Origin: Gemmata massiliana
GTDB lineage: Bacteria > Planctomycetota > Planctomycetia > Gemmatales > Gemmataceae
Reading direction: 5' to 3'
DNA: 64,000 nt
Assembly (NCBI RefSeq): GCF_901538265.1
Contig: NZ_LR593886.1
Span: 6,221,738 to 6,285,737 of the forward strand
Below the pieces are notes generated by a model, which saw nothing but the letters and a program-made list of their open reading frames with translations, was not told the origin of the DNA and made no database searches. How positions within the stretch are numbered: position 1 is the first letter of the stretch; each line of letters starts with the position of its first letter. This document shows positions 36,144 to 45,177 of this stretch, in pieces. A program made the position numbers and the translations under genes.

Positions 36144-36947
36144 ATGTACGACAGCCAAGCCCCGTGGGTCGAGTTGTACCACGCCCTGATGGATTACGAC
36201 GGGGTGGATGCGTACACCGATCTGCTTGAAATGTGGCCGGACCGACACCCAGAGGAGCTCCACTGGCTCGCCACATTCGCGGACCGCGGAGAACGGCGCG
36301 CAGCCGAAGCCGACGAGGATCTCTGTCGACTGTACGCTGCCTCTCGGGTCACTTCGATTCTGTTACTCCGATTTCAGACGGGGCGGGCTGACGGAACAGA
36401 CTACACCGGTCCACCGATCTCGGTCGACGGATACCAGCTCTTCCACGAAGCGCTCGGGTTTCGTGTCCCAGAAGCCACGCCATTCCACCCCTTCTTCCAC
36501 GAGATCATCCGAGTGCAGCCGGCTACAACAGCCGGGGCACCAATTGAGGTGGTCAACTATCAGTGGCCCCCTCTGATGCTCGGAGACATGATGTATTGTC
36601 GAGCCGGGTGCGTTGTGACGGGCGGAGCCGACCACGTAGTCCAAGACGTGGCGGAGCACAGTCGGCTATATTGGGCGTTCCGGCGGAAGCACCGGCCGTA
36701 TGAGGACCAGTCGCACAGGTGGGGCGGTAACTCGCAGTGGCGAACGCGCCTGCGTCGGGACTACCAGTCGCCCAACGGGTTCCGGTACAACGTGGACGGT
36801 GAGGTATCGCTCAATGAGGCAACGGGAGTCATCGAAGGTGTCGAGGTTCCGGCTGTGATCGAACTGGTCCGGCACCGCTGTTTGATCTGCACGAACATCA
36901 ATGGATTTGATCTGTACCCGTACTCCTACACGTACACGGAACGCTAG
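36144..36947 (+). CDS. Hypothetical protein
   Basis: This 267-residue protein is unrecognised. It appears soluble, with acidic N-terminal helices (residues 1-70), a Trp/His-rich middle (HRWGGNSQWRTRLRRDY near 192-208) and two Cys pairs (MYCRAGC and RCLIC) that might bind metal. It lies after pdxH on the same strand, 65 bases away. The 3' side carries a degraded repeat C arm and a short hairpin. Confidence 0.55.
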   Translation: MYDSQAPWVELYHALMDYDGVDAYTDLLEMWPDRHPEELHWLATFADRGERRAAEADEDLCRLYAASRVTSILLLRFQTGRADGTDYTGPPISVDGYQLFHEALGFRVPEATPFHPFFHEIIRVQPATTAGAPIEVVNYQWPPLMLGDMMYCRAGCVVTGGADHVVQDVAEHSRLYWAFRRKHRPYEDQSHRWGGNSQWRTRLRRDYQSPNGFRYNVDGEVSLNEATGVIEGVEVPAVIELVRHRCLICTNINGFDLYPYSYTYTER

Positions 36948-36967
36948 CTCTGATCGCTCGCATCTCA

Positions 36968-36994
36968 CCAGCCAGCTCACACCGGCCGTTCGCC
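36968..36994. repeat. Single degraded arm of repeat family C
   Basis: CCAGCCAGCTCACACCGGCC and the following GTTCGCC match the right arm of the element at 11512-11635 with two differences over 27 bases. No second full arm is seen. Confidence 0.55.
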
Positions 36995-37003
36995 TAAAAC
37001 ATC

Positions 37004-37023
37004 GACCGGCTAACAAGCCGGTC
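37004..37023. terminator. Short hairpin between convergent genes
   Basis: GACCGGC (37004-37010) pairs with GCCGGTC (37017-37023) around TAACAA. It lies between the unassigned plus-strand gene ending at 36947 and the minus-strand oxidoreductase ending at 37116. There is no U tract. Confidence 0.35.
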
Positions 37024-37115
37024 GTCTGAGATACACTACGAACCGTCAGGCACTTGACCGAGTGCCGCACGCCGATCGTGTTTCAACCGCCGCCGCTCTG
37101 CGGGCGCTTCAGAGA

Positions 37116-38213
37116 TCACTTCACGTCCATCAGTACCCCGCCGTTGCGGGCCGAAGCAAGGCACGTGTCCATCACCGTCTGCGTCTTCAGCGCGACGTCG
37201 GGCCACATCGGGTCGACCTTGCCCGAGAGCGCCAGCCCGCTGAACGTGCGGATCATGTTCGTTTCCTGGGCGTCCGGCGCGCCGTCGCTGTACTCGGTCA
37301 CCGCGAACCGGCGCGGGTGGCTCTCCCAGTGGTAGCTCGTGCCCTTCACGTTGAACACCGGGCGGTCCGCGACGAACTCGCTCTCGCACCCGTAGAAGGG
37401 CAGCACGAAGTCGCGTACCGCGATGCTCCCCTTCGTGCCGCTCACGTGCGCCCACTGCTGGAGTTCGGTGTTGAACGAGCAGTAGAACGACGCCGAGACG
37501 CCGTTGCCCCAGAACAGTTCACCAGAGAACTCCAGCGGCACCGCCGCCCCGGCCGGGCCGTGCTCGGTCAGCATCCGGCCGCTCACCTTTGTCGGGAGCT
37601 GGTACTTCATCACGAACAGCGAAAAGCGGATGTTGTACCAGCCGAGATCGCCGAGCGCGCCGAGCGGTTCGAGCGCGTTGCTGACGCGGATGTTCCCCTT
37701 CAGGAAGTCGTCGCCGGCCGCGAAACTGAACTGCGTCGCGATGCGCCGGAGTTGGCCCACCGTTTCGCCGTCGTCAATCGTCGAGCGCAACAGCGGCAGG
37801 CGCTTGCCGTGCATGAACATCACGCCGTCCATGAACTGCACCTTGTTCGCGTTGCAGGCGTCGATCATCGCCCGCAACTCGCCCGCGTCCGGGCCGCACG
37901 GCTTCTCACACAGCACGTGCTTCCCGGCGTTCGCGGCCTTCACCACCCACTCACGTCGCACGCCGGTTGGGAGCGGAATGTACACTGCGTCCACGTCGGT
38001 GCGCTTCAGCAGTTCGTTGTAAGTACACGCGGTCGGCGCGGTCGCGAAGGGGCACTCGGACTGGTTCGCATCGAGCCACTCCTTCGCCCGCGACGGCTCG
38101 CGGCTCGCCACGGCAGTAAGGATCGCGTTCTCCGCGAACCGGATCGCCTTCCAGTTCTTCCGTGCGATGTTCGCCGCGCCCAGAATGCCCCACCGACAGA
38201 TCGACGACGCCAT
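37116..38213 (-). CDS. Gfo/Idh/MocA family NAD(P)-dependent oxidoreductase
   Basis: The 365-residue protein has an N-terminal Rossmann fold (CRWGILGAANIARKNWKAI, residues 6-24) and the family motif GKHVLCEKPCGP near 97-108, whose lysine is catalytic in related enzymes. The C-terminal alpha/beta domain is of normal size. It has an ATG start and no export signal, so it is cytoplasmic. The sugar or inositol substrate cannot be told. It is divergent from the Tat-type molybdopterin enzyme gene, with 112 bases between starts. Confidence 0.9.
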   Translation of the reverse strand: MASSICRWGILGAANIARKNWKAIRFAENAILTAVASREPSRAKEWLDANQSECPFATAPTACTYNELLKRTDVDAVYIPLPTGVRREWVVKAANAGKHVLCEKPCGPDAGELRAMIDACNANKVQFMDGVMFMHGKRLPLLRSTIDDGETVGQLRRIATQFSFAAGDDFLKGNIRVSNALEPLGALGDLGWYNIRFSLFVMKYQLPTKVSGRMLTEHGPAGAAVPLEFSGELFWGNGVSASFYCSFNTELQQWAHVSGTKGSIAVRDFVLPFYGCESEFVADRPVFNVKGTSYHWESHPRRFAVTEYSDGAPDAQETNMIRTFSGLALSGKVDPMWPDVALKTQTVMDTCLASARNGGVLMDVK

Positions 38214-38325
38214 GTGCCAAACTCCGAATTGCGGTTACCGTAGTGAACAATCTACGGAGAAGGGCGTAGGCTTGGCCCGCACCGGCGGTTAGAGTACGCG
38301 GTTAGAACTCGCGTAGGAGCACGTC

Positions 38326-39585
38326 ATGAGCGAAGCACGCGATTATCTGGACGAGCACCACGACCTCACGCGGCGATTCTTCCTCCGGTGCGGGGCAACG
38401 CTCGCAGCAGGAACCGCGGTCACAGCGCGCGGAGGTGCAGCCGATCCGCTCCCTCCGGAACTCAGCCCAGTGCTGGAGAAACTCGAAAGTTATTTCACCG
38501 CGCCGTCCAAGTTCGAGGACGTATCGCGCGGGCGCCCGATTCCGCACACGCTACCGGTCGACAAGAAGAAAGAAGTGGGCCTCACGCGCGAAACTTGGCG
38601 CCTTGAAATTGTCACTGATCCGGAGAACCCCGCCAAACTCGGCAAGCAGTTCACGAAAAAGGACAACACTGCGCTCGACTTCGACACGCTCGTGAAACTC
38701 GGCGAGAAGCATGCGGTGCGGTTCCCCAAGATCATGACGTGCCTGAACCTCGGGTGCCCGCTCGGGATGGGCATCTGGGAAGGTGTTCCGCTGCGCACGC
38801 TCGTGTGGCTCGCGCAACCGAAAGAGAACCTGCGCCGTGTGTTCTACTACGGCTACCACAACGACGACCCGAAGCAGCAGTTCCGCAGCTCGCTCCCGGT
38901 GGGCCGTGTCCTCGAAGATTTTGACGACCTACCGCCTGTCATTGCGTGCTACAAGCTCAACGGCGAGTGGCTCACACCAGAACGCGGCGCGCCCGTGAGA
39001 GTGGTCGCGCCTGAGCACTACGGCTACAAGTCGGTGAAATGGCTCACGCACCTCGTGCTGAGCAACTTGGCCCACGCGAACGACACCTACGGGGCGCAGA
39101 ACAACGACATCGACAGCCCAATGAAGACCTTCGCCGCAACGCTACACGTTCCCGCCAACGCGAAGGCGAACGCGCCACTACCGATCACCGGATACGCCCA
39201 AGCCGGCATTTCCGGGCTCTCGAAAGTTCAGGTGTGGGTGTCGCCTGTTGGGAAGGGGTGGAACGCGGACGACCCGTACTTCACCACCGCACCGTGGAGC
39301 GACGCGACCGTTCTCGCACCACCGAAGAAATGGGGCGGCAATCTACTCAACGACGCGATCCCAAAGGGCACGATCGGCTTCGATGCAGCCGGTCAACCGA
39401 AGTCGTGGCCGATGCGCCTAGCAAAAGCGCACTGGGCTGCGGTCCTCCCGGGGCTACCCGCGGGGCAGTACACACTCCGCTGCCGCACTATCGACGCGAA
39501 GGGGCAAGCGCAGCCGATGCCGCGCCCGTTCAAGAAGTCCGGCCGGTGCGATATCGAAGCCGTGAACTTCACCGTCATTGCGTAA
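38326..39585 (+). CDS. Tat-exported molybdopterin oxidoreductase of the sulfite oxidase family
   Basis: The ATG at 38326 follows AGGAG by six bases. The 419-residue protein has a twin-arginine-type signal (LTRRFFLRCGATLAAGTAVT, residues 14-33). A molybdopterin domain follows with a cysteine-containing motif (TCLNLGCPLGMGIWEGVPL) in place of the family's usual pterin-Mo region, then PVRVVAPEHYGYKSVKWLTH and a C-terminal Mo-co dimerisation domain. It probably acts in the periplasm on sulfite or another small oxyanion; the partner cytochrome is not evident. The neighbouring ECF sigma gene is convergent. Confidence 0.85.
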   Translation: MSEARDYLDEHHDLTRRFFLRCGATLAAGTAVTARGGAADPLPPELSPVLEKLESYFTAPSKFEDVSRGRPIPHTLPVDKKKEVGLTRETWRLEIVTDPENPAKLGKQFTKKDNTALDFDTLVKLGEKHAVRFPKIMTCLNLGCPLGMGIWEGVPLRTLVWLAQPKENLRRVFYYGYHNDDPKQQFRSSLPVGRVLEDFDDLPPVIACYKLNGEWLTPERGAPVRVVAPEHYGYKSVKWLTHLVLSNLAHANDTYGAQNNDIDSPMKTFAATLHVPANAKANAPLPITGYAQAGISGLSKVQVWVSPVGKGWNADDPYFTTAPWSDATVLAPPKKWGGNLLNDAIPKGTIGFDAAGQPKSWPMRLAKAHWAAVLPGLPAGQYTLRCRTIDAKGQAQPMPRPFKKSGRCDIEAVNFTVIA

Positions 39586-39631
39586 GTGCAAAGCCGCGAC
39601 AAAGTAACGGCAGATCCTTCCCCGAACAAAT

Positions 39632-39664
39632 ACGCACCGCCCGCAATGAGCGCGGGCGGTGCGT
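39632..39664. terminator. Perfect 13-bp hairpin between convergent genes
   Basis: ACGCACCGCCCGC (39632-39644) pairs exactly with GCGGGCGGTGCGT (39652-39664) around a 7-base loop. It lies 46 bases after the molybdopterin enzyme stop and 20 bases from the end of the ECF gene, and could serve both. Confidence 0.55.
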
Positions 39665-39684
39665 GCGGAGGCGGGCGTCATCCG

Positions 39685-42600
39685 CTACTTCACCGGTTCC
39701 TCTTCGGCCACCAGAGACACGCCCTCAACGACTTGCCCCTCCTTTACCCCCACAGTCAGCGAAGTATTCGTGGGTGCGTCCGCGCCTCGGAGCCAGAACG
39801 GGGCGACTTGCACCTGCTGCTCGGTCGGCCGCACGAACTTCAGCTCGAACGTGCCGTCTGCTTTGGTTGTGGTGGTCGGGTCGTAGTATCGGTTCTCGCG
39901 GGTATCTGTGGGAGTTGCACGCACCTCTCGACCGGCGACCGGGCGTCCCTTAGAGTCCACCACTTTTCCGCGAACGGTACCGGGGCGCGTGAGCCGCAGC
40001 GTCACGTTATCGATTACCTCGCCGGGCTTCGTCCGAACCGGCGGGAGCACACCGTTGGCCCATTTTCGCCACTCGCCGTACTTGCCGTCGTGGGCGACGA
40101 GGTTGTACTCGGCCGCGCCGCTCGCCGGCAGCACCATCACGAACGTACCGTCCGTCTTGGTTTCCACACTGAACCGCGTGTCGCCGGTCAGCGAGTTCCC
40201 GGAACCGGTGCGGGCCAGAGCTACGGTCGCACCGCCAACAGGGTTCCCGTCCGGATCGAGAACCCGCCCGATCACGCGCACAACGGGTTCCGCGACAATC
40301 GTCACCGCGGCCATCCCGGGTTTCAGGTCGAACGTCAGTCCGTCGAAGTTCCGCTGCCAGCCCGTCTTCGGATCATCAATGGTCTTGCGCTCCCAGTCCC
40401 GAATGACCTGCTCCGACCACCACCGCGCGTGACTCGTGGACTCGACTCTAAAGGTGAACTCCCCCGGGAGCATGTCCTTGATGGTAATCTCACCGTCCGC
40501 GTTCGACTTCCCGTCGATCGACTTCTGTTGCCAGTCGAAGAGGCGCAACCCCGCGACCGGTTTTCCGCTCACCGAATCGACCACGCGGGCTTTGAACGTG
40601 ATGCCCGGTTCGAGTGCGATGTCGAATTTGCGCCCCTGTCCGTGCGCGATCCCGGTTTTTGCGATCCGCGCCACCCCGACGCCCGGAACTCTGACGTGGA
40701 AGGCGTACTCGTCCGGCTGAACGTAGAGTCGATACCGTCCCTGTGCGTCGGCAATCGTCTCCGTCCAAACCTGGGGAGCCACCCAGGGGGGCGTAGAAAC
40801 GCCCCCGCCGATCATTTTCGGTCCCTGATCGGCGCGAACTCGTGCCCCGGCTACCGGTTTCCCGTCTGGGCCACGAACAACACCCTCGAAGTACGTCGTC
40901 CGGTCCATCGCGATAACGAGCCCCTTCACCCCCACCTTCTGCCGGGTGACCATTACAGGGGAATAGCCGTCCTTCCGGAACCGCACCTGGACCTCTTGTT
41001 GCGTCCCACAATCCTTGATCCGAAATACGCCGTCGGCTCCGGTGAAGGTGTAGTTCTCCGGGTTGTCGACCCAGTCCCACACGTGAACCTTCACCCCCGC
41101 GAGCGGTTTCCCCTTCTCGTCCACCACGACCCCGGCGAGTTCTTCGGGCTTCACGTCCGTCGGGCCGTCGACACCCGGGAAGGTCGGAACGCGAATCTCC
41201 GCCGCGCCGTCTTTTCCGATGAGAGCCGCTGCCTCGAACCGTTGTCCGTCCGAAGTTTCGATCCGGAGTGGAACGCTCCGGCCCACCTCCAGCGGTCCGT
41301 TCGGGGAGGATTCGAGTCGGAACTGACCGTCCCAGCTCGCCGTGACCGGTCCGGACGCGAAGTTCCCGCACGCACTCGAATGCTGGAGGGCCGACACCTT
41401 CACGTGCGCGATCGGCTGTCCGGTTGCGTCCGTCACCTTGCCGGACAGCCCCTTGACCACGCGAACCGCTTCAAACGGCTCGTTCAGCACGATCGGCCCA
41501 CGGCCGGCGGATACAGTCACCTTCTTCCGCGGGCTGATATTTGGGAAAGCGAAACCGGTTGGTGTCGACCAAGTTGCCAGAGTCGCTTCGCCGGGCGGGA
41601 GCCAGAACCGGAACCGCCCGTCTTTGTCGGTGGTGACTTGCGGGAGGCCGTGCCCGCTGGGGTTGAAACTGCCCATCGCTTTCAGAGTCGCTCCGGCAAC
41701 CGGCTCTCCCCCTCGAACCTTCACGCTGCCGGTCACTTCGACGCCCTCAACGACCTCCAGATTCACGTCCGCCGTTTCCCCGATTTTCGGGTTCACGGTC
41801 ACACCGACTGCCGCAGCAGTCGAGTCGGTGGGCAATGCGAGAAACAGGTTGTAGGAGCCGGCTGCAACACCCCGGAACTCGAACCGGCCCTCGTCGTCCG
41901 GCGCCATAAAGCGGTCGGATGTCGCCTGACCGGACGTGAGGTGAACCGTCACTTTCTTCACGGACACCGTCGGCATCCGTGATGTGACGCGGCCACGGAC
42001 GATTGCCTCCGGTTCGAGCACCAGATTCGCGGGGCGCGCGTTCGGCCCGGCAACGAAATCCCGTTTGTGGATACCAGCCGCGCTCGCAGTGTCTCGTTCG
42101 GCGAAGCCCGGCGCGCTGGCCCGGAAGATCAATTGCCCCCCGTCGGGAACGGTCGTGAACCGGAACGCTCCCGTGGCATCCGTCTTCACGGCATAAGCCT
42201 TCTCGACCGCGGTACCACGCAGCGCTTTAATCGGGGTGTAGCCCCAACTCGTGAAGTTGCCGTGATTCGTGACGAAGCCAAACTGGACCTCGGCTCCGGC
42301 GATTGCCTTCCCGTCCCGATCTTTCACCGTGCCCGTGTACGTGGTAGCTTTTGGTAGGGTGAGCGTAACCGTGTTGGGGAACGCGGAAGAAGCGTGGCCG
42401 ACTACGGGCGCGAACCCGTCTTTCACGGCGACGAGGGTGGTTGCGAACAACGGGTCTTGCCCCTCCGGGAACCGGTCGAAGGTGAAGCGCCCCTCGGTGT
42501 CGGTCGTCGTATCCAGGCGCTTGCCGGTACCGTTCGCGCCCACGGCGATGACGAACGCCTTCGCGACCGGCGCCCCGTCCGAATCCTTCACTACTCCGCG

Positions 42601-43464
42601 AATCCCCTTCTCCACGACCGGCGCGGGGTCCGCAGCGGGCTGTCGAGGTGGGTCGAGGCCAACAGAAGCGGCGGCGAGGCCGAGCACCAGAGCCACGACT
42701 CCGCACGCCACAAGAGGCACTTTAGACTTCCAAGCCATCATGCGAAGCACTCCGTTGGCAACGACCGCGGCCCGCGAGTGGGCGCGGTCCCCGCTCGAAT
42801 GGGCCGCGAGCGCCGCGGTAACGAATCGTGTCCCGTCTCCCGACGCGAGCGCGTGCGGGGTCAGCATGTCCAGGTTCGCGGCGAGCGCGCCGGCGCTCAG
42901 TGCCACGCCGCGCCGAGTGAGCCGGGCGCGGAGCAGTTCCTTACCTCGCGTCACCCACCCACTCAATGTCCCGAGCGGGCAGTTCAGTTCGGCCGCGGCC
43001 TGTTGGTACGTCTTCCCGAGCAGGTAGCAGAGGACCACCGGCACGCGGTACTTGTCCGGGAGCCGGTCCAGTTCGGCGTCCAGAAGGGCCGCGAGGTCCG
43101 ATTCGGGGGTAACGGGTTCCGGCGCGGGCACGCCCGAGAGGTCGAGTGATTGTTGAGTGCGGTGGCCCGACCGCGCGCGGACCGAGCACCGGTACGCGAC
43201 CCGAGCGAGCCACCCGGCCAGGCTCTCCGCGCGCACGATACCGGCGCGCCGCGCGAGCACGAGGAACGTGGCCTGGAACGCATCTTCCGCGTCGTGCTCA
43301 TTCCCCGCGACGCGCCGGCAGATGCCGAGAACCAATCGCTGGTAGCGCCACACGAGTAACTCGAACGCCGCGTCGTCCCCGGCCCGCGCGAACCGGCGCA
43401 GCAGGTCCGCGTCGGGCACGTGACGGAGCGAAACATCAACAACCGTTCGGAACGTCGTAGTCAT
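39685..43464 (-). CDS. Membrane-anchored ECF sigma factor with about ten carboxypeptidase-regulatory-like repeats
   Basis: In this 1259-residue single frame, residues 1-190 are an ECF sigma factor: region 2 (DAEDAFQATFLVLARRAG, 58-75) and region 4 (LGKTYQQAAAELNCPLGTLS, 149-168). A membrane segment follows at about 249-270 (VPLVACGVVALVLGLAAASV). From residue 287 onward about ten carboxypeptidase-regulatory-like beta-sandwich units recur, each opening with a phrase like GVVKDSDGAPVAKAFV, GTVKDRDGKAIAGAEV or GKVVDSKGRPVAGREV. The topology puts the sigma part in the cytosol and the repeats outside. ATG start. Activation by proteolytic release is inference. Planctomycete ECF factors with C-terminal extensions are known. 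Confidence 0.88.
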   Translation of the reverse strand: MTTTFRTVVDVSLRHVPDADLLRRFARAGDDAAFELLVWRYQRLVLGICRRVAGNEHDAEDAFQATFLVLARRAGIVRAESLAGWLARVAYRCSVRARSGHRTQQSLDLSGVPAPEPVTPESDLAALLDAELDRLPDKYRVPVVLCYLLGKTYQQAAAELNCPLGTLSGWVTRGKELLRARLTRRGVALSAGALAANLDMLTPHALASGDGTRFVTAALAAHSSGDRAHSRAAVVANGVLRMMAWKSKVPLVACGVVALVLGLAAASVGLDPPRQPAADPAPVVEKGIRGVVKDSDGAPVAKAFVIAVGANGTGKRLDTTTDTEGRFTFDRFPEGQDPLFATTLVAVKDGFAPVVGHASSAFPNTVTLTLPKATTYTGTVKDRDGKAIAGAEVQFGFVTNHGNFTSWGYTPIKALRGTAVEKAYAVKTDATGAFRFTTVPDGGQLIFRASAPGFAERDTASAAGIHKRDFVAGPNARPANLVLEPEAIVRGRVTSRMPTVSVKKVTVHLTSGQATSDRFMAPDDEGRFEFRGVAAGSYNLFLALPTDSTAAAVGVTVNPKIGETADVNLEVVEGVEVTGSVKVRGGEPVAGATLKAMGSFNPSGHGLPQVTTDKDGRFRFWLPPGEATLATWSTPTGFAFPNISPRKKVTVSAGRGPIVLNEPFEAVRVVKGLSGKVTDATGQPIAHVKVSALQHSSACGNFASGPVTASWDGQFRLESSPNGPLEVGRSVPLRIETSDGQRFEAAALIGKDGAAEIRVPTFPGVDGPTDVKPEELAGVVVDEKGKPLAGVKVHVWDWVDNPENYTFTGADGVFRIKDCGTQQEVQVRFRKDGYSPVMVTRQKVGVKGLVIAMDRTTYFEGVVRGPDGKPVAGARVRADQGPKMIGGGVSTPPWVAPQVWTETIADAQGRYRLYVQPDEYAFHVRVPGVGVARIAKTGIAHGQGRKFDIALEPGITFKARVVDSVSGKPVAGLRLFDWQQKSIDGKSNADGEITIKDMLPGEFTFRVESTSHARWWSEQVIRDWERKTIDDPKTGWQRNFDGLTFDLKPGMAAVTIVAEPVVRVIGRVLDPDGNPVGGATVALARTGSGNSLTGDTRFSVETKTDGTFVMVLPASGAAEYNLVAHDGKYGEWRKWANGVLPPVRTKPGEVIDNVTLRLTRPGTVRGKVVDSKGRPVAGREVRATPTDTRENRYYDPTTTTKADGTFELKFVRPTEQQVQVAPFWLRGADAPTNTSLTVGVKEGQVVEGVSLVAEEEPVK

Positions 43465-43878
43465 GCTGACAGATTAGTGCCGCGCTCCGACCGGGCGCAT
43501 GCGCGAGTTTTTCGGAAGCTCGGGAATCATCCTTCGTGCGAGCATTTCGAAGACCCGGCTCGGCCTCGGCGGACCCCATCGGGGACACATCAATTTTACA
43601 TTTTTAAGATCGAGACAATCGTGTTGTGGGCTTGCCGGCAGGGATTTTCTCGGATTGCAATTTCGGGTTCGGGCGGCAATACGCGGGTACTCGTTCGCGG
43701 GGCAAGTTGCTGTTTCCAAGGTGTTTTCGCACTATGTGCGACGACCCGTGCAAAACAGAGACCCACGCTCTCCCGAATTTCGGGGCAAGCGCATTTAGTG
43801 AGCGAGTCCAGACGCGATTCTTCAAGTCACACCCGTGACGCAAGTATGCTCGCTCCCATTCCAGCTCGTGTACTCCCA
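43465..43878. other. Divergent intergenic region upstream of the ECF and Sel1 genes
   Basis: These 414 bases separate the minus-strand ECF gene from the plus-strand lipoprotein gene. A-rich and T-rich patches near 43590-43620 stand out, but I see no clear promoter pair or repeat. An in-frame ATG at 43846 could extend the lipoprotein by 11 residues; the signal peptide argues against it. Confidence 0.4.
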
Positions 43879-45063
43879 ATGACGAACGCCCTCACGCGCC
43901 GGCACGAACAGCGTGCCTTGCTCCTCCTCGTGCTCCTCTCTGCTGGCGCGTGCCAGCGCCAGGAACCCGCCCCCTACCCGAATCCGACCACAGCGCCCCA
44001 GGCGAAAGCGCCCGAGCCGCCGACCGACGACGGGGTCTCGGAAGACTACGCCGTCCTGGAACGGTACTGGTACGAGAACCGAAATACGGTCGATTTTCTC
44101 AGAACGCGGGGCGAGAAGCAGGCACCCGTGTGGAAAGTCGCTGGCGAACGCGGCTCGAGCAAGGCGATGGTCCTTTATGCCCGGTTTCTACAAGAGAGCA
44201 CCGACGCACCGACGGCCTCCGCCGAAGCCGTGACATGGTTCCGCAAGGCCGCGGAATGCGGGAACATGGATGCAATGTGGCTCCTGGGGCGCTGTTACTT
44301 GGAAGGCCGGGGCATTGCAAAGGACGCGACTGAAGGGGTCAAGTTGTTCTGCAAGGCCGCGGAACTCGGCGGCGTCAAAGCAATGGGTCATCTGGGTTTA
44401 TGTTACGCCAACGGCAGTGTACCCAAGAACCCGACAGAAGCCATCAAGTGGCTCCGCAAGGCCGTGGAACTCGGAGACACCAACGCCATGTGCGGTTTAG
44501 GTGCCTGCCACGCCAAAGGTGAGGGTGTGCCGAAAGACCCGACCGAAGCCATTAAGTGGTTTCGCAAAGCCGTGGAACTCGGAAATACCGAAGCCATGCG
44601 TGCTCTGGGCGCATGTTACTCCAATGGCGAGGGCGTAGCGAAGAACCCAACAGAAGCGGTCAAATGGCTCCACAAGGCCGCGGAACTCGGAAATACCGAA
44701 GCCATGCACAATTTGGGTGGGTGTTACGTCGCCGGCGAGGGCGTGCCGAAGGATCCGACAGAGGGCGTCAAGTGGTTCCGCCGGGGCGCGGAACTCGGGA
44801 ACACGGGAGCAATGGCCCATATGGGGCACTGTTACCTGCTCGGCGCGGGGGTCTCGAAGGACTCGGTTGAGGGGCTGAAGTGGCTCCACAAGAGCGCGGA
44901 ACTCGGGAACCCGTGCGCCATGCACATCCTTGGCAGCGGGTACATCGAAGGGCTAAAAACGACCAAGGACGCGACAGAAGCCGTGATGTGGCTCACCAAG
45001 GCCGCGGACCTGGGATGGGACGAATCCCGATACATTTTGCAGCAACTGGGCGCCGGTCGGTGA
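43879..45063 (+). CDS. Sel1-repeat lipoprotein
   Basis: The ATG at 43879 begins a lipoprotein signal (RALLLLVLLSAGAC), with the lipidated Cys at about residue 26. A Pro-rich linker and about eight Sel1 repeats of 36 residues follow, with recurring cores such as EAIKWFRKAVELGNTEAM and GACYSNGEGVAKNPT. Sel1 repeats form helical solenoids that bind other proteins. The product has 394 residues and probably faces the periplasm. It diverges from the membrane-anchored ECF sigma factor gene, a layout that would suit a sensor or regulated target, though nothing in the sequence proves a link. Confidence 0.88.
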   Translation: MTNALTRRHEQRALLLLVLLSAGACQRQEPAPYPNPTTAPQAKAPEPPTDDGVSEDYAVLERYWYENRNTVDFLRTRGEKQAPVWKVAGERGSSKAMVLYARFLQESTDAPTASAEAVTWFRKAAECGNMDAMWLLGRCYLEGRGIAKDATEGVKLFCKAAELGGVKAMGHLGLCYANGSVPKNPTEAIKWLRKAVELGDTNAMCGLGACHAKGEGVPKDPTEAIKWFRKAVELGNTEAMRALGACYSNGEGVAKNPTEAVKWLHKAAELGNTEAMHNLGGCYVAGEGVPKDPTEGVKWFRRGAELGNTGAMAHMGHCYLLGAGVSKDSVEGLKWLHKSAELGNPCAMHILGSGYIEGLKTTKDATEAVMWLTKAADLGWDESRYILQQLGAGR

Positions 45064-45177
45064 CACCGCCCGCCAAACCGTGCCTCTATTCACGCCCGGC
45101 TATCAAGAGCACACATTACAGGCGATTAGCGAACCGATACGCGATTCCGGCGCCGCCCCTGCTACAACAACCGCATC

